Below are positions 46,270-57,730 of a DNA stretch of 64,000 nt, piece after piece. The notes below the pieces were generated by a model. The model saw only the letters and a program-made list of their open reading frames with translations, had not been told where the DNA came from and did no database searches. This stretch comes from Oceaniradius stylonematis (GTDB lineage: Bacteria > Pseudomonadota > Alphaproteobacteria > Rhizobiales > Rhizobiaceae). Location: positions 193,652-257,651 of the forward strand of contig NZ_QFWV02000001.1 in assembly GCF_003149475.2 (NCBI RefSeq), written 5' to 3'. Both the position numbers and the translations under genes were made by a program. Numbering within the stretch: the first letter of the stretch is position 1; each line of letters opens with the position of its first letter.

Positions 46270-46532
46270 CAGAGCGTTTGCGGCGAAATATTGGCAGAGG
46301 CGGGCCGATTTCACGAAATCACACAAATGTCATGGAGCGTGTACGTTTACGGTGCCGGCAATCGCGCAATGACATAGGTCCGTCGTGGCCGTATAGATGC
46401 GCCCGTTACGCGTTGATGCACGATGTGACCAGGTGGCGGCGATTCGCCCTTGCACCTCCTGTGCGCTGCGTTTCAAAGCAATTTCGGCTGCGGCGCATAC
46501 CACCGCCGGGACCATGCGAGGGGATCAGGACC

Positions 46533-49500
46533 ATGTGCGGCATCGCCGGATACGTGACGGACGAGTTTTCCACAGACCTGCCCGACAGCGGGTTCGTCAG
46601 CGAGCTGACCGACAAGATCGCCAGCGCCGGAGCAGGCGACCGCGCGGTCGGGACGCTCGGCGACGTCATCGGCGTGCTCAAGAAGCGCTTCGGCGAGATG
46701 ATGGCGATCGGCTTCGTGCGCGCGGTGGCGCTGGACGCCGATCTCGAGGCCGCGCTGCGCGGCCTTGCCGCCCGCCTCGGCGAGCACGAGACCGCGCTCA
46801 CTGCGCTGTCGGAAGCCGGGCGCACCGATCTCGACCCGCTGATAGAGGGCCTGCGGGACTTCGGCTGGCAGCTTGAGGCGGAGCTGGCCGACCATGCGGC
46901 GACCGCCCGCGGACTGGTCGGACCCGGCATCGATCTGAACACGACGACCGCACTTCATGTGGCCATCGCCACCGAATATGTGTTGCGGGCCAATGACCGG
47001 CTGGAAGTGCGCGGCCGGGATTCGGCCGGGATCGCCATCCAGCTGGACGTGCCCGCCGAGGCGCCTGGCTCGCTGCCCGACAGCGAGGCCAGGGCGCTGA
47101 CGGTCCGGGCGGCCGACATCCATGCCGGACACGATGCGGTCTATGTGACGCCGCGCGATGCCGGCGGAACCACCGTCACCTTCATCTACAAGACGGCCAA
47201 TCTGGTGGGCCGGCTCGGCGACAATGGCGCCGCGCTGCGCGATGCGCTGCGCGATGACTCCCTTTTCTGGGCGCTCGCATCCCGGGCACGGCGCGTGTCG
47301 ATCCTGTCGCATACGCGCTGGGCTTCGCACGGCGTCATCTCGGTCGCCAACTGCCATCCGCACAACCCGTCCCTGAACGGCGACGCGCCCGGCGATGCCA
47401 AGGCCGCGCTCGGTGCGATGTATGCGCTCAACGGGGATGTGGACAATCACGTCGAACTGATGACCGAACTGGTCACCAACCGGCAGAGCGCGGTCGACGC
47501 CGCGATCACCACCGACGCCAAGGTCATCCCGCTGGCCGACCGGCTTGCCGACGCACCGTCGGACGACCGGATGGAGCGGTTCCGCGCCGCGACGCGACGG
47601 CTCGACGGCTCGGTGGCCGTCGGCTGCATCGACCCGATGATGCCCGGCGAAGCGCTTCTGGCGCAGAAGGGGTCGGGCCAGGGCCTTTACGCCGCCCGGC
47701 TTGCCGACGGGTTCATGTTCGCCTCTGAGAGCTACGGGCTTTGCAACGCGGCCCGCGAGGCAGCCAACCTTGCCCGCTCGGTCGCCGGCGGTTCAGTGAT
47801 CCACCTCGATGCCAACAGGGGCGACGCGATCATGCGGACCGTCAATGACGGCACGCCGGCCAAGATCAAGTATGACCCGATCCAGATCTATGCGCGCGAC
47901 ATCTATCGCGGCGATTTCGACACATTCCTCGAAAAGGAAATCCATGACGGGCCGGCCAGCGTCGCCAAGACGCTGCGCGGCCGGTTCCGGCGCGAAAAGG
48001 GCCTGGTCGCCTTCGACAAGCTGCCCTACGACATCTGGGCGGAATTGCGCGAAGCGCTCAAGGGCGGGTTGTCGCGGATCTATGTGATCGGCCAGGGCAC
48101 GGCAGGCGTGGCGGCGGTCGGCATCGGCCATCTGGTCGAAAAGGCCATCGCCCGGGACAGCCGCCTGCGCATTCCGGTCGAGGCGGTGCGCTCGTCGGAA
48201 CTGTCGGCCGATATCGACGCCTATGATTTCAAGCGGGCCCTGGTGATCGCAGTCTCGCAGTCGGGCACGACGACCGACACCAACCGTGCCGTCGACCTTG
48301 CCCGCGAGCGCGGCGCGTTCGTGCATGCGATCGTCAACCGGCGCAGTTCCGATCTCGTCCGCAAGGCGCAGTCGGTTCTCTACACATCCGACGGGCGCGA
48401 CGTGGAAATGTCGGTCGCCTCGACCAAGGCGTTCTATTCGCAGATCACCGCCGGCAAGCTGACCGCGCTGTTTCTCGCCGCCCAGCTCGGCGCGATGACC
48501 GATGTGGAACTGGCCTACGAGATGGGCGAACTGGAAAAGCTGCCCGGGCACATCGCGGCGGTCCTTGCGGACGAAACCCATATCGGCCAATGCGCCCGCG
48601 ATCTTGCCCCCTATTCCCGCTACTGGGCGGTCACCGGCTCGGGCGTCAATCACGTGGCGGCGCTGGAAATCCGCATCAAGCTGTCAGAGCTTTGCTACAA
48701 GTCGATCCCGGTCGATTACACCGAGGACAAAAAGCACATCGACCTGTCGACAGAGCCGCTGACGCTGGTGGTCGCCAACGATCTGCCGGGCGATCTGGTC
48801 GGCGACGTCGTCAAGGAAGCGGCGATCTTCAAGGCGCACAATGGCCGTCCGGTCGTCTTCGCCACAAAGGGCGCCGATGCGGATGCCTTTGCCGGTTATG
48901 CCGAACGGGTCATCGCGCTGCCCGATGTCGGCGCCGATCTTGCCTTCGTCCTGGCCACGGTGGCCGGCCATCTGTTCGGCTTCCACGCGGCCAAGGCCAT
49001 CGACGAGGGCGCGCAGAAGCTCAAGCCGATCCTTGCCGGACTGGGGCTGGTGGCGATGGGCGAACAAAGCGCCGATCCGGAAGCGGTCGTGGCGGCCCTT
49101 GAAACATTTGTCGACGAGGCGGCCGACGGCGCCTTCAATTCGGGTCTCGGCGCCAGTCACCTGGCGCAGATTGCGCGCCTTGCCCGGCGGATGCGCGAAG
49201 GGTCCGATGTCGCAGGGCTGGCGCAGGGCGCACTGCCGCTCGTCCGCGATGCGTTCGAAGAGACCTCGCGCCCCGTCGATACGATCCGCCACCAGGCCAA
49301 GACGGTTACGGTCGGCACGAGCCGCCCCGAGGATGCACTGTCATCGGCGATCCGCGATGCGCTCGCCGGGCTCGGGCTTGCCGACAGCCGCATGTCGTTC
49401 GACAACCGCAAGACGCTTGCCGTGGTGTCGCGTCTGATCGACAGGATCGAATGGGCGACGCTGCTCGATGTCGAGGAAACGCAAGGCACGACGCTGGTGC

Positions 49501-49907
49501 GCCTTGCATCGGGCGCCAACGCTCCCGAAGCGCTTTCCGGCTACGGCGAACAGCGAACCGGCATCGGCGTGATCGGCACGGCGCTCGACACCAATGCGAC
49601 CGCCTGCGGCTTCATCGGGCGGGAAGCGGTGATCGCCGTGCCGGTTACAGGCGCTTCCTTCTCCGGGACAGAGCAGGTGCTCTGCCTGTCGGTTACCATG
49701 CTTGCCCACGCATCGCGCGACCGCAAGACGGCGGTGATGAACGCGCTTGGCACCTACCGCACGACGCTGCGCGACTGGGAACAGACGCTTGGCGCCGACG
49801 CCGATGCCGCGCTCCAGCGCCGCCTCGCCAGCGAGGACCCGCTGACCGTAACCTTCCGGCCCGGCACCCTGGTGCCCGGCACGGACGAGGGCCGTCAATC
49901 CGCCTGA
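46533..49907 (+). CDS. Giant GlmS-like protein: glutamine amidotransferase plus SIS domains
   Basis: 1124 aa against about 610 for GlmS. N-terminal nucleophile Cys2 (MCGIAGYV); then about 130 inserted, mostly helical residues before the GATase resumes at LEVRGRDSAGIAI (near 165), SHTRWASHGVISVANCHPHNP (near 265) and ALNGDVDNH (near 305). SIS domain 1: IYVIGQGTAGVAAVG, SQSGTTTDTNR, SVASTKAFYSQITAG (about 510-650); SIS 2: GSGVNHVAALEIRIKLSELCYKSIPVDYTEDKKHIDL (about 705-745). The usual GlmS tail is replaced by about 270 further residues of unknown fold. Start set by GGGGATCAGGA before ATG 46533. Probably isomerises or aminates a sugar phosphate; product not predictable. Convergent with the ManC-AGE gene, 13 bp overlap. 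Confidence 0.88.
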   Translation: MCGIAGYVTDEFSTDLPDSGFVSELTDKIASAGAGDRAVGTLGDVIGVLKKRFGEMMAIGFVRAVALDADLEAALRGLAARLGEHETALTALSEAGRTDLDPLIEGLRDFGWQLEAELADHAATARGLVGPGIDLNTTTALHVAIATEYVLRANDRLEVRGRDSAGIAIQLDVPAEAPGSLPDSEARALTVRAADIHAGHDAVYVTPRDAGGTTVTFIYKTANLVGRLGDNGAALRDALRDDSLFWALASRARRVSILSHTRWASHGVISVANCHPHNPSLNGDAPGDAKAALGAMYALNGDVDNHVELMTELVTNRQSAVDAAITTDAKVIPLADRLADAPSDDRMERFRAATRRLDGSVAVGCIDPMMPGEALLAQKGSGQGLYAARLADGFMFASESYGLCNAAREAANLARSVAGGSVIHLDANRGDAIMRTVNDGTPAKIKYDPIQIYARDIYRGDFDTFLEKEIHDGPASVAKTLRGRFRREKGLVAFDKLPYDIWAELREALKGGLSRIYVIGQGTAGVAAVGIGHLVEKAIARDSRLRIPVEAVRSSELSADIDAYDFKRALVIAVSQSGTTTDTNRAVDLARERGAFVHAIVNRRSSDLVRKAQSVLYTSDGRDVEMSVASTKAFYSQITAGKLTALFLAAQLGAMTDVELAYEMGELEKLPGHIAAVLADETHIGQCARDLAPYSRYWAVTGSGVNHVAALEIRIKLSELCYKSIPVDYTEDKKHIDLSTEPLTLVVANDLPGDLVGDVVKEAAIFKAHNGRPVVFATKGADADAFAGYAERVIALPDVGADLAFVLATVAGHLFGFHAAKAIDEGAQKLKPILAGLGLVAMGEQSADPEAVVAALETFVDEAADGAFNSGLGASHLAQIARLARRMREGSDVAGLAQGALPLVRDAFEETSRPVDTIRHQAKTVTVGTSRPEDALSSAIRDALAGLGLADSRMSFDNRKTLAVVSRLIDRIEWATLLDVEETQGTTLVRLASGANAPEALSGYGEQRTGIGVIGTALDTNATACGFIGREAVIAVPVTGASFSGTEQVLCLSVTMLAHASRDRKTAVMNALGTYRTTLRDWEQTLGADADAALQRRLASEDPLTVTFRPGTLVPGTDEGRQSA

Positions 49908-52117
49908 AGGTGTTCGGCCAGCGCGCAGACGACGTGATAGAGCGTGCTCGCCGGCATGTCGGCGGCGATTGGTTTGCCGTTCGGATCGATCGCATCGACC
50001 CAGCCACCGGAGACCGGTTGGGCGAGATAGTGATCGAACAGCACATCGATCATCTGCCGGCGTAGCGCGGTCGCGCCCGATACGCCCCGCTTTTCAAGGG
50101 CGATGGCGGCCTTGAGCGCTTCGGTCTGTGGCCAGCAGCGTGCCGTTGCCGACTGACCGGCGCCATCGGGCCGCATGGTGTCGGCCACCGCGCCCGTCGC
50201 GGGATGATGGCCGAATGCGCGGGCGGTCGCGAACAGCACGCGTGCCTTGTCCTCAAGCCCCGGCCTTGACCGTCTGTCCGCAAAGCGCAGAAGCAGCCAT
50301 GCCCATTCATAGTGATGGCCCGGCTCGACGGCGGTGTGCGCCGGATCGTCAGACAGCGGCGTCCAATCGTCGGCGAAAAACTCGCGCACCGTGCCCGCTG
50401 CCGCATCGAAAAAGCGGGCGTCGAACAGTTCGACCATCGCTTCGGCGCGATCGAGAAATCCGGTCTCACCCGTCGCGTCATACCAGGCGAGCATGGCTTC
50501 GAGCATGTGCATGTGCGGATTGGCGCGCCGCGGCGCGCTGCCGGACGTGTCTTCAACAAAACCGCCATGGCGGCGATCGGCGAGGCGGGCATCCATGAAG
50601 TCGAGCGTCCGGTCGGCCCATGCGCGGGCATCGTCAAACCCGCCGGCCTTGTGGAGCCACGCCAGCGCCAGCAGCACGAAGGCCTGATCGTAGGTGTCGC
50701 GCCGGCCGTCCTGCACGGTTCCGTCCGGGTTGAAGCGGTGGATCCAGCCGCCATCGGTGGTGTCCCAGGCCGTTGACACGAGCGTTTCGAACAGGGTTTC
50801 GAGCAGGCCGCCGGGCGCATTGTTCCAGCCCAGCGCCCCTGCATGGACGAAGCTGTAGATCTGGCGCGGCAGCACGCGCATCCTCTTGGAGGCATATGTG
50901 CCCGGCGCGCCATCGAGGCCGAGGCCCTCATGCACACCGCCATGGACGTCATCGATGCCGGGTCCGGCCCAGAACGGCAGACATGCGTCGAACAGCCATC
51001 GCCGGATTGCGGCCTCGGAGCGGTCATGGGCGACAGAGCCGACGAACCGCTCCTTGAAAAGAGCCGTCACGTCCTTGACAAGATGCGTGCGGTCCCGGCG
51101 GGTCACGAGCACCTTGTTGTCTTCGGCAACCACCACCAGATCGTCGACGCCGGCGACAGCGACGATGGCATCGCGCGCGCGAATGTGGTTGCCGGCGCTG
51201 TCGACGGCGATAATGTCCCCGTCGAGCGCATTGCCCTTGTCATCCTTTGGCGCGTGATCGTGGAGCTGGGCCCAGGAACCCAGATCGTCCCAGTCGAAAC
51301 CGGCCCGCACCACGCCGATATTGTCCGCCTTTTCCATGATGGCGTAGTCGACCGACAGTTTTTCGGCGGCCGAAAAGGACGGCGCATCGAGCCACAGCCT
51401 GCAGCCGTCGATCCGCGCGGCGCGCACGGCCTGCGATGCGCAATCCCATATCTGCGGCTGATGCTTTCTGAAGGCCTCCGCCATGCGGCCGGGCCGGAAC
51501 AGGAACATGCCGGCATTCCACAGAAAACCGCCCTGATGGATATAGTGCCGCGCGGTGTCCGCGTCAGGCTTTTCGCGAAACCGGCGCACGGCGTGCCCCT
51601 CGCCCAGCGGTTCGCCCGTCTCGATGTATCCGTACTGGGTTTCCGGCCGGGTCGGCGCGATGCCGAGCAACATGATCGCATCGGTGGCCGCCGCGGTGCG
51701 CGCCGCCCGGGCCACGGCGGTGCGGAAGGCGGCGTGATCCTCGATCAGCGCGTCGGACGGCACGACGAGCAGCAGATCATCGCCCGGGCCCGCTTCGTGC
51801 AGCGCGGTGATTGCGGCGATCGCGGCGGCCGTGTCGCGGATCGCCGGCTCCAGCACCAAACGGAAATCACCCGTGCCGGCCAGTTCGGCTTCAAGCAGCG
51901 GCGCCAGCGCGGCGCTGCCGATGACGCAGGGCGCGCCGAACGCGACATCGTCGACGATGCCCTGCGGCATGCGCGCCAGCGTCTGGCGCAACAGACTGGC
52001 ATCGCCGGCCAGCGCATGGAACTGTTTGGGCTTGTCGTCGCGCGACATCGGCCACAGGCGCGAGCCCGCGCCGCCGCACAAGATGACCGGGATGACTCGC
52101 GGGATCGTGGCCGACAC
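49895..52117 (-). CDS. Fusion of mannose-1-phosphate guanylyltransferase and AGE-type sugar isomerase
   Basis: 740 aa. Residues 1-345: ManC nucleotidyltransferase (PVILCGGAGSRLWPMSRDDKPKQFH signature, REKPDADTARHYI, FLWNAGMFLFR, SVDYAIMEK, DWDDLGSWAQL). Residues about 360-740: an alpha/alpha-barrel of the N-acylglucosamine 2-epimerase family (YASKRMRVLPRQIYSFVHAGALGW, RRDTYDQAFVLLALAWLH, EPGHHYEWAWLLLRF with catalytic His). It would isomerise a hexose or its phosphate and make GDP-mannose. The normal partner of ManC is a cupin PMI domain, here replaced. Start GTG 52117 with AGGGG before it. Confidence 0.9.
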   Translation of the reverse strand: MSATIPRVIPVILCGGAGSRLWPMSRDDKPKQFHALAGDASLLRQTLARMPQGIVDDVAFGAPCVIGSAALAPLLEAELAGTGDFRLVLEPAIRDTAAAIAAITALHEAGPGDDLLLVVPSDALIEDHAAFRTAVARAARTAAATDAIMLLGIAPTRPETQYGYIETGEPLGEGHAVRRFREKPDADTARHYIHQGGFLWNAGMFLFRPGRMAEAFRKHQPQIWDCASQAVRAARIDGCRLWLDAPSFSAAEKLSVDYAIMEKADNIGVVRAGFDWDDLGSWAQLHDHAPKDDKGNALDGDIIAVDSAGNHIRARDAIVAVAGVDDLVVVAEDNKVLVTRRDRTHLVKDVTALFKERFVGSVAHDRSEAAIRRWLFDACLPFWAGPGIDDVHGGVHEGLGLDGAPGTYASKRMRVLPRQIYSFVHAGALGWNNAPGGLLETLFETLVSTAWDTTDGGWIHRFNPDGTVQDGRRDTYDQAFVLLALAWLHKAGGFDDARAWADRTLDFMDARLADRRHGGFVEDTSGSAPRRANPHMHMLEAMLAWYDATGETGFLDRAEAMVELFDARFFDAAAGTVREFFADDWTPLSDDPAHTAVEPGHHYEWAWLLLRFADRRSRPGLEDKARVLFATARAFGHHPATGAVADTMRPDGAGQSATARCWPQTEALKAAIALEKRGVSGATALRRQMIDVLFDHYLAQPVSGGWVDAIDPNGKPIAADMPASTLYHVVCALAEHLQAD

Positions 52118-52223
52118 CGATCGCCCCTTTTTCGATGAAAAGCCGGTGTTGCGTAGAACGGCGGCCCGGCATTGGCAAGGTCGCGCGCGATGGCCGACCG
52201 CGCCTGCGGCGCTCAAAGCAAAG

Positions 52224-52247
52224 CGGCCCGCTCGGTCGAGCGGGCCG
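52224..52247. terminator. Hairpin downstream of the Flp pilin gene
   Basis: Perfect 10-bp stem CGGCCCGCTC/GAGCGGGCCG with loop GGTC, 61 bp past the pilin stop; on the minus strand it is followed by CTTTGCTTT, a weak T-tract. Likely the pilin terminator. Confidence 0.65.
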
Positions 52248-52307
52248 TCTTCTTGTTGGGTCGAAATCCCTGTGGCGAGGCTCGCGGCCTCAGCACGATG
52301 GCCGTTA

Positions 52308-52466
52308 TCAGCCAGCGAGCTCCGAGGAGATTTCGTCGAACTTGGCGTTCAGTTCGGTACCCAGGGCCGTTGCGCCGGTGATGATGGCAACAGCGATCAG
52401 AGCAGCGATCAGACCGTATTCGATGGCAGTCGCACCCGACTCGTCTTTCAGAAAACGTGCAAACAT
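52308..52466 (-). CDS. Flp/Fap-type IVb pilin subunit
   Basis: 52 aa: MFARFLKDESGATAIEYGLIAALIAVAIITGATALG... The G-A-T-A-I-E-Y-G-L motif after a short basic leader and the single long hydrophobic helix are diagnostic for Flp pilins of tad systems (prepilin peptidase cut before ATAIEYG). AAGGAG lies nine bases before ATG 52466. Solitary here: no tad/cpa genes in the window. Confidence 0.95.
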   Translation of the reverse strand: MFARFLKDESGATAIEYGLIAALIAVAIITGATALGTELNAKFDEISSELAG

Positions 52467-53322
52467 TGGTGAGCTCCTTACTCGTGTCAAACAGCACTCT
52501 GTCGGGTTTCTCTCCGGCCCGATCAGTAACGCCAACCTACACGGGGCCCATTGCCAGCCGCTTAAGCTTTAGGGTTTCGCATTGGTAAACGCCGCCATGG
52601 TGAAGAAAGGGTTGATCCGGCGGCTTCTGACCGCCTTGCTTGCCTGCGACGCCCCACCGCCGACGGGCGCAGCCCGCAAGCGCGATCTTCTCCGCCCCGC
52701 CCTTAAGCGTCGCGCTGACGCGCTCGCTGGCGGGGACCCCATCACCGCCGCCGTTTCGGCGCGCACGCGCAGCCGTCCCGCGCCAGCGGGAGTGGCGTGA
52801 GCGCAATGGAAGGACCAACGGGCGATCCGGAAACCGCGCATTGCTATGTTGGGTGCGGTCGCCGGACCGCCCGTTCGACGGGCTTGCGGTGATCGTAATA
52901 TGGGGCGCCGACGCGAGGCTTGCGCCCTGCCGCAGCCGCCGTACCCGGCCCGAGCGTCGCAGACCCGCAACGCCGGGAGGGTTCGGCCGGCCCCGCCCAT
53001 CCCTGACCGCCGGCCGGGTCTGGCCGATGGCAGGCACGAACGGACGCCGCACATCTTCATTCCGCACGCCTGCGCCCGGATCGGCTCGGCCGATCCGGAA
53101 AGCTTGCAGGCGATTCAAATGGTGGCGTTTGGAACCTTTCCGCAGCATCAAGGATGCTGCGGGGCCAAACGCGGCTTGGGGGCTCATCGCCCAGCGGGGC
53201 ACCTCTGCACCGCCAACCGCGCCATCGTCCCCTTCCCCGCCGGCACGGTACGCCGCCGGGTTTCCGCGAAGGGGATGGCGGGGAGTGTAAGGGCGGTTTG
53301 GGGGAAGGGGGGTAAGTCTGTG

Positions 53323-53372
53323 ATGGGAATCCATCCACCGTCATCCCTGTGCTTGTCACAGGGATCCATTCC
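53323..53372. repeat. Dispersed palindromic repeat, copy A
   Basis: Contains CGTCATCCCTGTGCTTGTCA and the hairpin ATCCCTGTG/CACAGGGAT, then GGGATCCATTCC. Sequences of this CGTCATCCC...GGGATCCA type are common intergenic repeats in alphaproteobacteria. Confidence 0.7.
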
Positions 53373-53521
53373 GGCTGGTCCGCCGGTTTGCCCAGAAACA
53401 AACGCGTGACTGACCGTCACGATCAAACCGGCCGCGCGCGCGCCTCGCGCCTCATCGTCAACGCCGACTCTCTTGGCGATAGAATCCGGTGTGTTCCGAG
53501 CGCTCGATCGTCAAGGCCGCA

Positions 53522-53556
53522 GGAATGGATCCCGGGGTCAAGCCCAGGGATGACGC
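53522..53556. repeat. Dispersed palindromic repeat, copy B (inverted)
   Basis: GGAATGGATCCCGGGGTCAA continuing to CCCAGGGATGACGC; same element as copy A in opposite orientation, about 30 bp before the lepA stop codon end. Confidence 0.7.
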
Positions 53557-53587
53557 AGGCAGGGGCGGCAAGACGGTTTGGGCAGCC

Positions 53588-55396
<1,809 letters not shown>

Positions 55397-55521
55397 GGCG
55401 CTGATATAGGGGCGAACGCCTTGCCGGGAAAGCGGAATCGCGATGCTGGGACGGCGGCGGGGCCGCATGCCCAGGGGCAGCGCACCGCCGGTACGGATCA
55501 TCGGATCCGTCTCGCCAATTC

Positions 55522-55558
55522 TTGGCGACTGCCAATAATGGACCCGATCTGCTATGAT
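55522..55558 (+). promoter_or_regulatory. Predicted promoter of the SH3-MBL gene with overlapping palindrome
   Basis: TATGAT at 55553-55558 matches the -10 consensus at five of six bases, 34 bp before the ATG. The -35 area holds TTGGC-GACT-GCCAA (55522-55535), an inverted repeat in operator position, but no good -35 hexamer. Confidence 0.4.
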
Positions 55559-55592
55559 GTTCCACGTATTTTCTTTTCTTTCGGGAGCCCCC

Positions 55593-57143
55593 ATGAACAC
55601 CGGCTTTGTAAAACGAAACGAGAAAAGCGGTCCAACCTGGCTCTACTCCAAAAAGAGCAGGGCCCGCGGCGCCCGCGCAAGGGATGTCCGCTGGGGCGAT
55701 TTCCTCAACATCGAATCGATCGACCAGGATGGATGGGCGAAGATAAAATGGGGCAGCAAACGCTACTTCCTGCCGGTCGAGGACATTGCCACCGAACGTC
55801 CGCTGGAGGTCATGTTTCTCGATGTCGGCCAGGGCGACGGCTGCGTCGTCGTTTCGCCGGAAGCGCGCACGGATGCGGGTGCGGCGGACCATGAGCGCGA
55901 ACGGATCATGGTCATCGACGCCGGCATATCCGACAACATGTTCGGCTTCCTGCGTTGGCGCTTCGGCAAGCTAAAGAGGGCATTCCGGTTCCACGCGGCG
56001 ATCATCACGCATCCCGATGCCGACCACTATCGTGGCTTCCAGAAGATCTTCTCGCACAAGAACATCGAATTCGACCGCATCTATCACAACGGTCTGATGG
56101 AGCGCACCGGCAACGATCTGCTCGGGCCGACCGATGCGAGCGGGCGATATCTGACCGGCATCGTCGCGTCGGACACGGCGGTGCGCACGCTGTATGGCGA
56201 TCCGGCGGTGCGGGGCCGGAAATGGTATCCAAGGCTTTTGCACACGGCGATGACGAGCGGCCGCGTCGGCCAGATCGAAATGCTGTCGACCGAGCATGGC
56301 GAGTCCGAGGCCGGGCGCCAGTGGATCCCCGGCTTTGCGCCGAGCTCCGGGCGGGACGTTGCCATCGAAGTCATCGGTCCGGTGGTCGAGCGCGACGCGG
56401 CTGGCAACGACCGTCTGCGCTGGTTCGGCGACGGAATCGGCTCGTCGGCCAAGAACACCGGCAAGACAAAGAACGGGCACTCCGTGCTGCTGCGGCTGAC
56501 GCTCAGATCGTTCAAGCTGTTCTTCGGGGGCGACCTGAACGCGCCCGCCGAGGACTTTCTGCTGCGGCACTATGGCGGGATCGGAGACGCGCAGGCGCTG
56601 GCGGACGCCGTGCCGCAGGCCAGCACCCGGCTGTCGGCGGACGTCATGAAGAGCTGCCATCACGGCTCGAACGACGTCACCGACGAGTTGCTCAAGGCCG
56701 TCAACCCGTTTGCCTTCGTGATTTCGTCGGGTGACGAGGAAAGCCATGCCCATCCGCGACCGGACCTTCTGGGGCGGCTGGGCAAGTTCGGCCGGGGCGA
56801 TGCCCCTCTTCTGCTGTGTACGGAACTGCTGCGATCGACGCGCGAGGAAGGCCGTGCGGCCGACTTCAAGAAGCTCGCTTTGCTGAACAAGAAGATCGAA
56901 GCCCCGACGACATCGGACGCCGACAGGAAAAAGTTGCGGCAGGAACGCGCGCGGCTGACGAAATTCATCCAGCAGCGCAATGTCGGCGTCTATGGCGCGA
57001 TCACGGTGCGGACCGACGGTCACCATATGGAGATCTCCTTCAAACTGGAGTCGCCCCGGGGCAAACAGTCCTGGCAGCGCTACGGGTTCCGCCAGGGCGC
57101 CCACGACGAGTGGGTTCCCACGGGCGGCCTGACTTCCCACTGA
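55593..57143 (+). CDS. Stand-alone SH3-like/metallo-beta-lactamase protein (ComEC-hydrolase-like)
   Basis: 516 aa, no signal peptide or membrane segment. Residues 1-65 ([38 protein letters not shown]...YFLPVEDI) look like an SH3-type domain. From residue 73 it is a ComEC/Rec2-type MBL domain: [36 protein letters not shown] (metal motif HxDxDH), [50 protein letters not shown]. Residues 430-470 are a charged coil. ComEC itself is a membrane channel; here only the nuclease-like domain exists. Similar free MBLs occur near defence genes, but no such partner is adjacent. GGGAG precedes ATG 55593. Confidence 0.85.
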   Translation: MNTGFVKRNEKSGPTWLYSKKSRARGARARDVRWGDFLNIESIDQDGWAKIKWGSKRYFLPVEDIATERPLEVMFLDVGQGDGCVVVSPEARTDAGAADHERERIMVIDAGISDNMFGFLRWRFGKLKRAFRFHAAIITHPDADHYRGFQKIFSHKNIEFDRIYHNGLMERTGNDLLGPTDASGRYLTGIVASDTAVRTLYGDPAVRGRKWYPRLLHTAMTSGRVGQIEMLSTEHGESEAGRQWIPGFAPSSGRDVAIEVIGPVVERDAAGNDRLRWFGDGIGSSAKNTGKTKNGHSVLLRLTLRSFKLFFGGDLNAPAEDFLLRHYGGIGDAQALADAVPQASTRLSADVMKSCHHGSNDVTDELLKAVNPFAFVISSGDEESHAHPRPDLLGRLGKFGRGDAPLLLCTELLRSTREEGRAADFKKLALLNKKIEAPTTSDADRKKLRQERARLTKFIQQRNVGVYGAITVRTDGHHMEISFKLESPRGKQSWQRYGFRQGAHDEWVPTGGLTSH

Positions 57144-57240
57144 CCGGACCACGGCCGGCGCTGCCGGCGGCAGCACCAGACGCCCTGATCGAAACGGTCA
57201 GATAGTGCGCTTTATGCACACGTGCCGCGAGCAGGCTTTC

Positions 57241-57609
57241 CTACGGGCAAACGCCGCCGACCGAGACGTACTTGCCGTAGACCCAGCCTTGTGCGCTGGG
57301 CTGTGCCCAAAGCGGGTTGTTGCAGCGGCCCGACATGCACATGGCCGCATACCAGTTGCCGCGGCGGTCCCACACGGCGATCTCGTCGCCCAGGTAGAAT
57401 TCGCCGATCTGCTGGTAACCCGATCCCGGCCCGCTGCGCACGGCGAGAAACCCGTTTCCTGCGGCGTGGTTGTACTGGCTGATCGGCCGCACCCCGACGA
57501 TATGGCCGGTGCAGTCGCCGGCCTGGGCCGGCACGCTTGCGGACAGTCCGCCAAGCGCCAGAACGGTCGCGGCGACAAGGGTGTTCAGGGATCGGTGCGC
57601 TTTCATCAT
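57241..57609 (-). CDS. Secreted SH3-domain protein
   Basis: 122 aa. Signal peptide (HRSLNTLVAATVLALGGLSASVPAQA) then a bacterial SH3 domain: FLAVRSGPGSGYQQIGEFYLGDEIAVWDRRGNWYAAM ... GWVYGKYVSVGGVCP. Four Cys in the mature part may form two disulfides. Probably a periplasmic, wall-associated protein. GGGAG precedes ATG 57609. Converges on the SH3-MBL gene with 97 bp between. Confidence 0.85.
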   Translation of the reverse strand: MMKAHRSLNTLVAATVLALGGLSASVPAQAGDCTGHIVGVRPISQYNHAAGNGFLAVRSGPGSGYQQIGEFYLGDEIAVWDRRGNWYAAMCMSGRCNNPLWAQPSAQGWVYGKYVSVGGVCP

Positions 57610-57730
57610 CTGTCTCCCGATGCGGTGGCTCGTGTCACGGGCCGGCGCGCCACCGGCTGCCGGCGGCGGCACTGAAGACCCGTGCGGGGGCCTGTGCATT
57701 GACGGCGGTCAAGTACGCTTCGGATCGCGC

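Larger units (their letters stand above)
52570..53580. other. Gene-free region of about 1 kb
   Basis: No frame here has family-like sequence, a ribosome site and plausible composition together. Open frames exist on both strands (the longest on the minus strand), but their translations are Arg/Pro/Ala-rich as expected from random high-GC DNA. Two dispersed palindromic repeats sit at its lepA-proximal end. Confidence 0.6.

Noticed and set aside
52537-53334. Minus-strand open frame of 265 codons in the pilin-lepA gap
   Set aside because: Starts inside a dispersed repeat, has no ribosome site and an Arg/Pro/Ala-rich translation without motifs; treated as non-coding.
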